Shown here: in pieces, positions 28,736 through 35,681 of the stretch
Layout of the letters: the number at the start of each line of letters is the position of its first letter
Numbering within the stretch: the first letter of the stretch is position 1
NCBI GenBank assembly: GCA_011321845.1
Contig: DROQ01000135.1
Span: 1-40,642, forward strand
From: Planctomycetota bacterium
GTDB lineage: Bacteria > Planctomycetota > UBA1135 > GCA-002748355
Reading direction: 5' to 3'
Length of the DNA stretch: 40,642 nt
The notes under the pieces: generated by a model
The model's input: the letters and a program-made list of their open reading frames with translations, nothing else
Told to the model about the DNA's origin: nothing
The model's database searches: none
Program-made: the position numbers and the translations under genes

Positions 28736-30625
28736 CTACAGTCCCGTGAAGCCCTGCTCCTCGAGGCCCATCCGCTTGCGGACGATCTTTTGTTCGAGCA
28801 GGCTCCAAATGGCGGACACGCACATGTAGAGCGCGAGGCCCGAAGCGTAGTTGTAGAGCATGAGCCCGAAGATCAGGGGCATGAAACGCATCATCTGCTG
28901 GGTCTGTCTTTGCTGCGGATCGGTGGCCGGCTTTTGGCTGAACGCGCTCCAGACCCAAAACACCATCATCAGGATCGGAAGCAAGTTGAGGTAGTGCGGC
29001 ACGATCGGGAGGTTGTGGTTTCCGAGGAAGAGGAAACGATCGGGCTGCGATAGATCATTGATCCATCCCACAAAAGGCTGGTGCCGAAGCTCGAAACTCG
29101 CCCGTAACATCGTGAAAAGACCGAGGAAGACCGGCATGGTCAACAGCATGGGCAGGCAACCCATGAGGGGAGGGAAGACCTTGTTCTCCTTCTGGAACTT
29201 CATCAGCTCCTGGTTCATCTTCTGGGGATTCTTTTTGTGGCGTTCCTTGATCGCATCCATCTGCGGTTTGAGCCGGGTCATCTTTTGCTGGTAGGAGCGC
29301 ATGGCCTTGGCCTGTTTGAGATTGAGCGGCATCATCGCTCCACGCACGAGGATGGTCAGGATGATGATGGAGACACCCCAGTTCCCGACCACCGCGTGGA
29401 AAAGCTTGAGCAGGACGAGGAGGAACTTGCCCACAGACTCGGCTCCGGGAGCGCAAAAGCATCCGGAAGAAAAGTCCAGATCCGCCACGGGCAAAAACTC
29501 TCGAAACTGCTCCTCGGAGAAAAGATCCCTGTCCTTGGGTCCCACAAAAACCTGGAATCGGAGTTCCGAGACGGCCTCCTTTTGACCGCTGGGAACAGCG
29601 GGAATCTTCTGCTCCATGGTGTAGAAGGTCGCGCAATTGGAGAAAGGCTCGATCTTCCCCTTCTTCTCCAGGGGCAGCTTGACGATCTCGACCGCTTGGA
29701 TTCCCCGGGTGCTCTCCTCGTCCATCGGCTTCATGATGTTGGCGAAGAAGCGATTGGCCGAGCCGGCGTAGAGGAATTTTTTGCCCGTCTGGGTCCGCCA
29801 CACATCTTGGAAGTCCCCCCCGTTCGGTTTCCCGTCCGCGGCGGCCTGGGCGATCTGCAGCCGCCCCCCCTCCTCATAGGCCACAAAGACCTTGGGTGGC
29901 TGGATGAAGCTCGGCTTTTCGATGTCCGAACTCATCACGCTCGCTCCCCGAAACTTGAAACGGAACCACTCCTCCTCCCGTTTTGGATCCCGGTTTCGGA
30001 TCCGCAAAACCAGGCCGAACTCCCGGCTCCCCTCCGTCAGGACGAAATCCTTCTCGAAGATGATTCCGTTGGAGAGAGCGAGACGGTAGCGGATGGTTCG
30101 TTTGCCATCGCTCCCCTCGCTCGGAACTTTCACGCGCTCCCAATGGAGCTGCTGCATGGCGAGACCGACCTTGCTTTGGGGACGCCTGGGGTTCTTGACC
30201 AGAAACTTGCCGAGGAAATCTTCGGCCACAAAGGAATAGAGCCCCTCCTCCTCGGGAGAGATCGCCTGGTAAAGCTCCTTGGTCTTGGCTTTGGCCTCCT
30301 CCGGGACCTTGGGGCGCGCGTAGAAATCCGTGAGCTTGAGGCTTCGAATCCCCCCACCCAGCGAATCGAATTGCACCAGGAACCCGGGTCTGCCCACCCG
30401 GTCCTCCGGGATCGTGTCGGGGAAAGCCTTGGGCAGGCGTTCCCAGACCTGCTTGGGGGGCTCCAAGACCGTCGGTGCCGTCTTGAGATCCAGAGCTGGG
30501 AGTTGGGCCCTGGGTCCCTCTTGAGGCTGGCCCTTCTTCTTGGGGGCCATGAACTGGTTGAAGAGGAGGAAGGCCGTGATTCCGATCAGGACCGGGAAGA
30601 GGAATCGAGTAATGCGATTTTCCAT
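28736..30625 (-). CDS. yidC: membrane protein insertase YidC
   Basis: A 629-residue inner-membrane insertase that folds and inserts membrane proteins, alone or with SecYEG. The N-terminal anchor is FLFPVLIGITAFLLFNQF at residues 7-24, followed by a long periplasmic P1 domain typical of Gram-negative YidC. The conserved core begins near residue 375: VVGNWGVSIIILTILVRGAMMPL, containing the hydrophilic-groove arginine, then KMTRLKPQMDAIKERH, the FPPLMGCLPMLLTMPVFLGLF helix and the last two helices. The basic C-terminus (EQKIVRKRMGLEE) resembles a ribosome-contacting tail. In many genomes yidC sits with rnpA and rpmH; here it is between a metallophosphoesterase and a peptidase, so that cluster is broken. 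Confidence 0.95.
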   Translation of the reverse strand: MENRITRFLFPVLIGITAFLLFNQFMAPKKKGQPQEGPRAQLPALDLKTAPTVLEPPKQVWERLPKAFPDTIPEDRVGRPGFLVQFDSLGGGIRSLKLTDFYARPKVPEEAKAKTKELYQAISPEEEGLYSFVAEDFLGKFLVKNPRRPQSKVGLAMQQLHWERVKVPSEGSDGKRTIRYRLALSNGIIFEKDFVLTEGSREFGLVLRIRNRDPKREEEWFRFKFRGASVMSSDIEKPSFIQPPKVFVAYEEGGRLQIAQAAADGKPNGGDFQDVWRTQTGKKFLYAGSANRFFANIMKPMDEESTRGIQAVEIVKLPLEKKGKIEPFSNCATFYTMEQKIPAVPSGQKEAVSELRFQVFVGPKDRDLFSEEQFREFLPVADLDFSSGCFCAPGAESVGKFLLVLLKLFHAVVGNWGVSIIILTILVRGAMMPLNLKQAKAMRSYQQKMTRLKPQMDAIKERHKKNPQKMNQELMKFQKENKVFPPLMGCLPMLLTMPVFLGLFTMLRASFELRHQPFVGWINDLSQPDRFLFLGNHNLPIVPHYLNLLPILMMVFWVWSAFSQKPATDPQQRQTQQMMRFMPLIFGLMLYNYASGLALYMCVSAIWSLLEQKIVRKRMGLEEQGFTGL

Positions 30626-30685
30626 GGAACCTATTGAGATACTCCTGGGATGCTCCTGAAAATTAGATCCGGCTAAGGCGCGGCC

Positions 30686-31453
30686 TCATCGGCCCACGAT
30701 CAGGCGATCGGCGAGATACTCGGGGAGCGAAGTCTCCCGAATCTTTTGAACGGTGGCCTCGACGTCGTAAGCGACGCGGCGAAAGTGGACCTTGTCTCCA
30801 TCGAATAACACGTAGGAGGCGCGGGGATCGCCGTCGCGGGGCTGCCCCACCGAACCGATGTTCACGATGATGCGGGTCGGACCCTCGCCCGTTTTGCGAC
30901 GCTCGTAGGTCCCGCCCAAGCTCTGCGGCGAAAGGAAGCCCCCACCCTCCTCATAGACCCCCGGGACATGCGAATGGCCGACAAAGCAGATCGCCGCCCC
31001 CCCCATCTTGGCGAAGCAGCCCTTCATCTTGACATCATCGATGGCGTCGGAGGGGAGCATGTATTCACGAATGGGGTCGCGAGGAGAGCCGTGAACGAGC
31101 AACAGTTCCCCCTCCTCGTAGCGTTCGGGCATCTTGTCGAGATAGTTCCAGAGGCGAAAGTTCTCCTCCTTGGGGCGATCGGGGGAGTTCAGAGTGTTCT
31201 TGGTCCATTCGATCGCCTGGCGCGCCTTGGGGTTGAAATCTGCCGCGTAAAACATCGCGGCCTGCTCATGGTTGCCCATCAGGCATACCTCGCAGAGATC
31301 CATGATGGTCAGGAGGCACTCCCTGGGCTCCGGCCCATATCCAACCACGTCCCCGAGACAGAAGAATCGGTCGGCCCCCTGTTGCTTGGCGTCATCGAGG
31401 ACTTGGTTGAGAGCGGCCGTATTGCCGTGGATATCGGAGATAAGAGCGATCAT
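30686..31453 (-). CDS. calcineurin-like metallophosphoesterase
   Basis: A 255-residue cytoplasmic phosphoesterase with all five metal motifs: SDIHGN (Asp7, His9), GDVVGYGP, GNHEQA, VHGSPRD and GHSHVPG. This arrangement matches the YfcE/serine-threonine phosphatase-like group that hydrolyses phosphodiesters or phosphomonoesters with two divalent metals. It starts 93 bases from the divergent PPIase gene and ends 60 bases before yidC on the same strand, so it may be cotranscribed with yidC. The substrate is unknown; cyclic nucleotides, nucleotides and phosphoproteins are all possible. Confidence 0.88.
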   Translation of the reverse strand: MIALISDIHGNTAALNQVLDDAKQQGADRFFCLGDVVGYGPEPRECLLTIMDLCEVCLMGNHEQAAMFYAADFNPKARQAIEWTKNTLNSPDRPKEENFRLWNYLDKMPERYEEGELLLVHGSPRDPIREYMLPSDAIDDVKMKGCFAKMGGAAICFVGHSHVPGVYEEGGGFLSPQSLGGTYERRKTGEGPTRIIVNIGSVGQPRDGDPRASYVLFDGDKVHFRRVAYDVEATVQKIRETSLPEYLADRLIVGR

Positions 31454-31546
31454 GTAGGCTGGAGCCTCTTTGGATTCCGCAGTTTCGAGCGGAGCAGCTT
31501 AGATGCTAGGCTCTACGAGGTCAACGAATCCGCAGGGGAGCTTCCA

Positions 31547-32485
31547 GTGCAGCATAAAGCCTTGGTTATTCTTCTTTTTCTGCCCTTTTTGGGGCGATCT
31601 CTGCCCGAACACCCCCTGGAGAAGGGGGGAGGGACCATCGGGAGCCTGGGAGCCGTATCGGAACCCCTCGCGAGCTACAAGTCCTACCTTCTCGCCAAAT
31701 TCGGGCGGGCCGAGCAGGAAGCCTTCTTTTTCGACCTCTGCCTGGCCCGGGCCTGCCGCGAACGAAACCTCGCTCCCAAGGCCCTCGAAGAAGCCCGGGC
31801 CCAGGCCGAAAAGGAGATCGAGAGCCGAGGCGACCGTTTTCCCGCGAAGGTGAGACAGGATCTCCTGACCCGCTTCACCCTCCTCTACCTGCATGGAATC
31901 CGCCTGCGGGCCCTGGCGCCCACCCTGCGCAAAGTGACCGAGGAGAAGCTGCGCCGGGTCTTTGACCAGGTCTATGGGGTGGATGGGTTGCGGGTCCGGG
32001 TCCGACACATCCTGGTCTCCTTCGTCGGGACGAAGGAGCTGCTACGGAAAAAGCTGGGGAGGGAGCCTGCGGAGAAAGAAGTTTTGGAAGCGGCCAAGAA
32101 GCGAATCGACGCCCTCGCCACGAAGCTGCGCCAGGGCGAACCCTTCGCCAAACTCCTCCCCTACTCCGACGATCCCACGACCCGAACCCTGCTGGAGGAT
32201 TCGCGATTCCGGGACCAGGCGGGGCTCATTCCCGGTTACAACTTCCAGCGCTTCGGGACCGGCTTCGCCGAGGCGGTCCGAGGGCTCCCCGTAAATCGGG
32301 TGTCCCCCCCGGTGCGCTCCAGCCATGGCTGGCACCTGATCCAGGTTCTGGAGAAAACCAGGACCCGGTTCGAGGATGTGCGGGACGACTGCGAACGACG
32401 CTTTCTCAGCGCTCCCCCCGACGGCTTCGAAGAGCGGGAGATCCAAAAGCGCCTCTTCGCCAAGTACCAGGTGGAACTCCGATGA
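31547..32485 (+). CDS. exported parvulin-type peptidyl-prolyl isomerase (PpiC/SurA family)
   Basis: A 312-residue chaperone/isomerase. The GTG at 31547 is chosen because AGGGGAG lies six bases upstream and the codons that follow encode a signal sequence (HKALVILLFLPFLGRSL). Residues 35-145 form a SurA-like helical chaperone arm (YKSYLLAKFGRAEQEAFFFD, TLRKVTEEKLRRVFDQVYG). Residues about 150-280 are the parvulin domain: RVRHILVSF, LATKLRQGEPFAKLLPYSDD, GLIPGYNFQRFGTGFAEAVRGLPVNRVSPPVRSSHG pattern ending in HGWHLIQVLEKT. It would assist folding of exported or outer-membrane proteins. The stop overlaps the miaA start (ATGA), so expression is coupled to tRNA and rRNA modification genes. Confidence 0.85.
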   Translation: MQHKALVILLFLPFLGRSLPEHPLEKGGGTIGSLGAVSEPLASYKSYLLAKFGRAEQEAFFFDLCLARACRERNLAPKALEEARAQAEKEIESRGDRFPAKVRQDLLTRFTLLYLHGIRLRALAPTLRKVTEEKLRRVFDQVYGVDGLRVRVRHILVSFVGTKELLRKKLGREPAEKEVLEAAKKRIDALATKLRQGEPFAKLLPYSDDPTTRTLLEDSRFRDQAGLIPGYNFQRFGTGFAEAVRGLPVNRVSPPVRSSHGWHLIQVLEKTRTRFEDVRDDCERRFLSAPPDGFEEREIQKRLFAKYQVELR

Positions 32486-33417
32486 AGCCCCCCCTGCTCC
32501 GCATCCTCACGGGCCCCACCGCCTCGGGAAAGACGAAAATGGCTGTCCTCCTCGCTCAGCGCCACGGATGGGAGATCCTGTCGGCGGATTCCATGAGCAT
32601 CTACCGCGGCATGGACATCGGAACGGCCAAACCCAGCCCCAGCGAAAGAATGGGTGTCCCCCATCACGGGTTGGACCTGGTAGGGCCGGAGGAGGCTTTC
32701 GACACCGCCCGCTATGTCGCCTACGCCGACGGGGTCATCGCTGAGGCCCACGCCCGCGGTCAAGAAATCCTGGTCGTGGGAGGGACACCCTTGTATCTGA
32801 TGGCCCTGCTCAAAGGCTTCTTCGAGGGGCCGCCGGCGGACCCCGACCTCCGGAAGGAACTGCGGGAGCGGGAGCGCAGCGAGCCCGGATCCCTGCACGC
32901 CCGCCTCAGCAAGGTCGACCCCGACGCCGCCCAGCGCATCCACCGCAATGACACGAAACGCCTCGTCCGCGCCCTCGAGGTCTTCGAGAAAACCGGGACA
33001 CCCATCTCCCGGCTCCAGCGCCAATTCGAAGAGGGGAAGTCCCGCTATCCTTATGTCGGAGCCAGGCTTGTGCTCTCCAGGGAATGCCTGAGGGAACGGG
33101 TGCGCGAACGGAGCATGAAGATGTTTGACCAGGGACTGGTGGACGAAGTCCGGAGAATCCGCGAGGGAAAGGGTTTCGGCCCGACCTCCGAGGCGGCCAT
33201 CGGGTATCGGGAGGTCCTCGCCTTCCTCCGAGGCTCCCTCCCCGCCGAGGAGCTGGTCTACCGCGTCCGCTCCAACACCCACCGCCTCGTTCGTCGCCAG
33301 GACACCTGGCTTCGGACCTTCCCCGGCCTGGTGCCGGTCCAAGCGGAAAACTGCCCCGAGGAAACGGTCCTTGAAAGACTCGAATCCATTCTTCTTCCCC
33401 AGGAGAGCCAACGATGA
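32482..33417 (+). CDS. miaA: tRNA dimethylallyltransferase MiaA
   Basis: A 311-residue enzyme that transfers a dimethylallyl group to N6 of A37 in tRNAs reading UNN codons. The P-loop GPTASGKT lies at residues 11-18, followed by the DSMSIYRGMDIGTAKP motif with the catalytic aspartate region, the GVPHHGLDLV motif, VVGGTPLYLMALL and the tRNA-binding NDTKRLVRALEVFEKTG segment. EAAIGYREVLAFLRG near the C-terminus is also conserved. It lacks an obvious C-terminal zinc finger. The gene is packed between ppiC-like and rsmG genes with four-base overlaps on each side. Confidence 0.95.
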   Translation: MKPPLLRILTGPTASGKTKMAVLLAQRHGWEILSADSMSIYRGMDIGTAKPSPSERMGVPHHGLDLVGPEEAFDTARYVAYADGVIAEAHARGQEILVVGGTPLYLMALLKGFFEGPPADPDLRKELRERERSEPGSLHARLSKVDPDAAQRIHRNDTKRLVRALEVFEKTGTPISRLQRQFEEGKSRYPYVGARLVLSRECLRERVRERSMKMFDQGLVDEVRRIREGKGFGPTSEAAIGYREVLAFLRGSLPAEELVYRVRSNTHRLVRRQDTWLRTFPGLVPVQAENCPEETVLERLESILLPQESQR

Positions 33418-34127
33418 TGCGCCGTCGCCCCGTCCCCAACCCCCTTCGGAGGGGCAGGGGAAACCCCTTCCAACCCGATCCACTCGACCGGCTCGAAGGG
33501 GCCTGCAAGGAGGCCGGCATCGACCTTCCCCGGGAAACCCTCGGCCAGGGCCTCGCCTATCTGGTCCGCATGCTGGAAGAAAACAAAAAGCTCAATCTCA
33601 GCGGGATCCGGGACCTGGACAGGGCCCTCATCCTCCACCTCCTCGACAGCCTCTGGATCGCGGGGGCCGTCCGGGAGGCCCCCGCGCGCATCCTCGACAT
33701 CGGTTCGGGCAACGGCTTCCCCGGAGCCATCGCCGCCTGCATCTGGCCCCAGGCGGAGTGCCTCCTGGTCGAGCGCACCCAAAAGAAAGCCCGCGCCATC
33801 CAATCCTGCCTGGGGGACACCCATCTCTCGAATGCAAGGGTCCTCGCCGAGGACGCCGCCGCCCTCCCCGCCCACCACAAGGACCTCAGGGAAAGCTGCG
33901 ACCTCGTTCTCACCCGGGCCACCGGCCCCATCGCCGCCATGAACCGTCTCGCCGCCCCCCTCCTGAGGCCGGGCGGCTCCATCTTCCACTGGAAATCCGA
34001 AACCGTGGACGCAAAGGAGCGCCGGGAGGGTCTCATCTCGGCCAAGAAACTCGGCCTCCATCCCCGCGACGACCTCATCTACCCCCTCGGGGAACGAAAA
34101 CGCCGCCTCCTCCGCTTCCAGAAATGA
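33414..34127 (+). CDS. rsmG: 16S rRNA (guanine-527-N7)-methyltransferase RsmG
   Basis: A 237-residue methyltransferase that modifies G527 in the 530 loop of 16S rRNA. The signatures are LNLSGIRDLDRALILHLLDSL and the SAM-binding DIGSGNGFPGAIAA (residues about 93-106), then LLVERTQKKARAI, ARVLAEDAA and VLTRATGPIAAM, and PLLRPGGSIFHWKSE. A basic N-terminal extension (MRRRPVPNPLRRGRGNPF) precedes the usual start and may contact RNA. rsmG more often sits with gidA near the origin; here it follows miaA. Its stop overlaps the sulfatase start. Confidence 0.93.
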   Translation: MMRRRPVPNPLRRGRGNPFQPDPLDRLEGACKEAGIDLPRETLGQGLAYLVRMLEENKKLNLSGIRDLDRALILHLLDSLWIAGAVREAPARILDIGSGNGFPGAIAACIWPQAECLLVERTQKKARAIQSCLGDTHLSNARVLAEDAAALPAHHKDLRESCDLVLTRATGPIAAMNRLAAPLLRPGGSIFHWKSETVDAKERREGLISAKKLGLHPRDDLIYPLGERKRRLLRFQK

Positions 34128-35581
34128 CCCCCATGCTCAACCTCTTCACAACCCTGGCACTTGCCTTGGTCCCGCCTCCGAGCCGGCAAGAACCGACCCC
34201 CAAGCCCCCTCCCCCCAGGCCCAACATCGTCCTCATCTTCCTCGACGACAGCGGCTACGGAGACTACAGCCACAACGGCAACCCCACCATCTCCACCCCC
34301 AACATCAGCCGCCTCGCCCACCAGGGCCTCTCCTTCACCCAGTTCTATGTCGCCACCGCCGCCTGCAGCGCCTCCCGCTACTCCCTCCTCACCGGCCGCT
34401 ACCCCGCCCGCTCCGGCCTCGGCTCCTGGGTCATCGGCCCGAAATCCCCCCGCTATCTCCACCCCAAAGAGTTCACCCTCGCCGAAGGCCTGAAGTCCGC
34501 AGGCTACGCCACCGCTCTTTTCGGCAAGTGGCATTTGGGCACACCCAACAAAAAAAATGGAGACACCAAGGACGCCTTCCCTCTCGCCCACGGTTTCGAC
34601 CAGTGGGTGGGGACCAACGTCAGCCATGACTACGACCAGGCCCAGCTCCTCCGCAGCGACCCCAAGGGAAACACACCCATCCCTGGCTACCGGCTTCTGG
34701 CCGATCGCCTGCCCAGCAATCCCAAAGCATCCAAGTCTCTCACCAGCCTCTACACCCGCGAGGCCATCCGTTTCATCAAGGCCAACCGCCACAAACCCTT
34801 TTTCGCCTATATCGCCTACAACCAACCCCACCTGGGCCTCTACGTCAGCGACGCCTACCGGGGCCGCTCCCGCCGCGGCCTGCTTGGCGACGTCATGGCC
34901 GAGATCGACGACTCCGTCGGCCAAATCCTTCAAACCCTCCGCGATTCGCGACGGGATCGGAACACCCTCGTCATCTTCTCCTCCGACAACGGCCCCTGGG
35001 TCCGCTTTCGGAACACCAAGCATCACCCCAAGTACGGCGAGGCTCGCCTCCACGTCGGCTACGCCTATCCATTCCGTGACGGCAAGGGCTCCACCTGGGA
35101 GGGGGGCCACCGAGTCCCTGGGATCTTCTACTGGCCCGGCACCATCTCCCCAAGGCGCGAACTCCGCCCGGCAAGTACCCTCGACATCCTCCCCACCCTC
35201 TTCCGCCTCTGCGGGGTCCCCCTCCCCAAGGACCTCCACCTCGACGGCCGCGACATCCGGCCCCTGCTCTCCCCCAAACTCGCCCCGGGAACCAGGGTTC
35301 CCCCCTTCCACTTCCTCTACTCCTACTCCGACAACCGACCTTCCGCCCTTCGCATGGGCCCTTGGAAACTCCACATCCGCCTCGGTTCCCAACTCCGCAC
35401 AAACTACGGCTTCAAGGCCAGCCGTTCCCACCCCCTCCTTTTCCAACTGGAAGAAGACCCAGGGGAACGCATCGATCGCGCGGCCGAGCAACCCGCCCTC
35501 GTCCAGCGCATGCTCAAAGCCCTGGAGGAAGACGAGCGCATGCTCCGGGCCGAAGGCAGTTTTTGGGATCCGAAAAAGTAA
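34124..35581 (+). CDS. exported S1-family sulfatase (FGly type, CSASR variant)
   Basis: A 485-residue sulfatase that would remove sulfate esters, commonly from polysaccharides. The ATG at 34124 overlaps the rsmG stop and begins a short hydrophobic export signal (LNLFTTLALALVPPP) followed by a proline-rich linker. The N-terminal metal site is NIVLIFLDDSGYGDYSHNG (Asp41, Asp42). The formylglycine motif is CSASRYSLLTG with Cys81, where Ala replaces the usual proline of CxPxR. FGKWHLG, the SDNG near residue 287 and the LDILPTLFRL region are typical. Sulfatases of this kind are greatly expanded in Planctomycetota. It requires a formylglycine-generating enzyme; the FGE-domain gene downstream lacks the expected catalytic pair. 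Confidence 0.9.
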   Translation: MTPMLNLFTTLALALVPPPSRQEPTPKPPPPRPNIVLIFLDDSGYGDYSHNGNPTISTPNISRLAHQGLSFTQFYVATAACSASRYSLLTGRYPARSGLGSWVIGPKSPRYLHPKEFTLAEGLKSAGYATALFGKWHLGTPNKKNGDTKDAFPLAHGFDQWVGTNVSHDYDQAQLLRSDPKGNTPIPGYRLLADRLPSNPKASKSLTSLYTREAIRFIKANRHKPFFAYIAYNQPHLGLYVSDAYRGRSRRGLLGDVMAEIDDSVGQILQTLRDSRRDRNTLVIFSSDNGPWVRFRNTKHHPKYGEARLHVGYAYPFRDGKGSTWEGGHRVPGIFYWPGTISPRRELRPASTLDILPTLFRLCGVPLPKDLHLDGRDIRPLLSPKLAPGTRVPPFHFLYSYSDNRPSALRMGPWKLHIRLGSQLRTNYGFKASRSHPLLFQLEEDPGERIDRAAEQPALVQRMLKALEEDERMLRAEGSFWDPKK

Positions 35582-35681
35582 TCCGTCCCCTCCGGCCCCA
35601 TACCCGTTACCCGACATTCCCTTCCCAACTAGGGTGAATCGGTTGTACAATTCTCTGCATCCTCAGACCCCGGATGGATTC

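Noticed and set aside
32647-32661. Further copy of the GAATGGGTGTCCCC string
   Set aside because: It encodes the conserved MiaA residues MGVPHH, so coding constraint explains it; likewise partial matches in rsmG and in the toroid gene.
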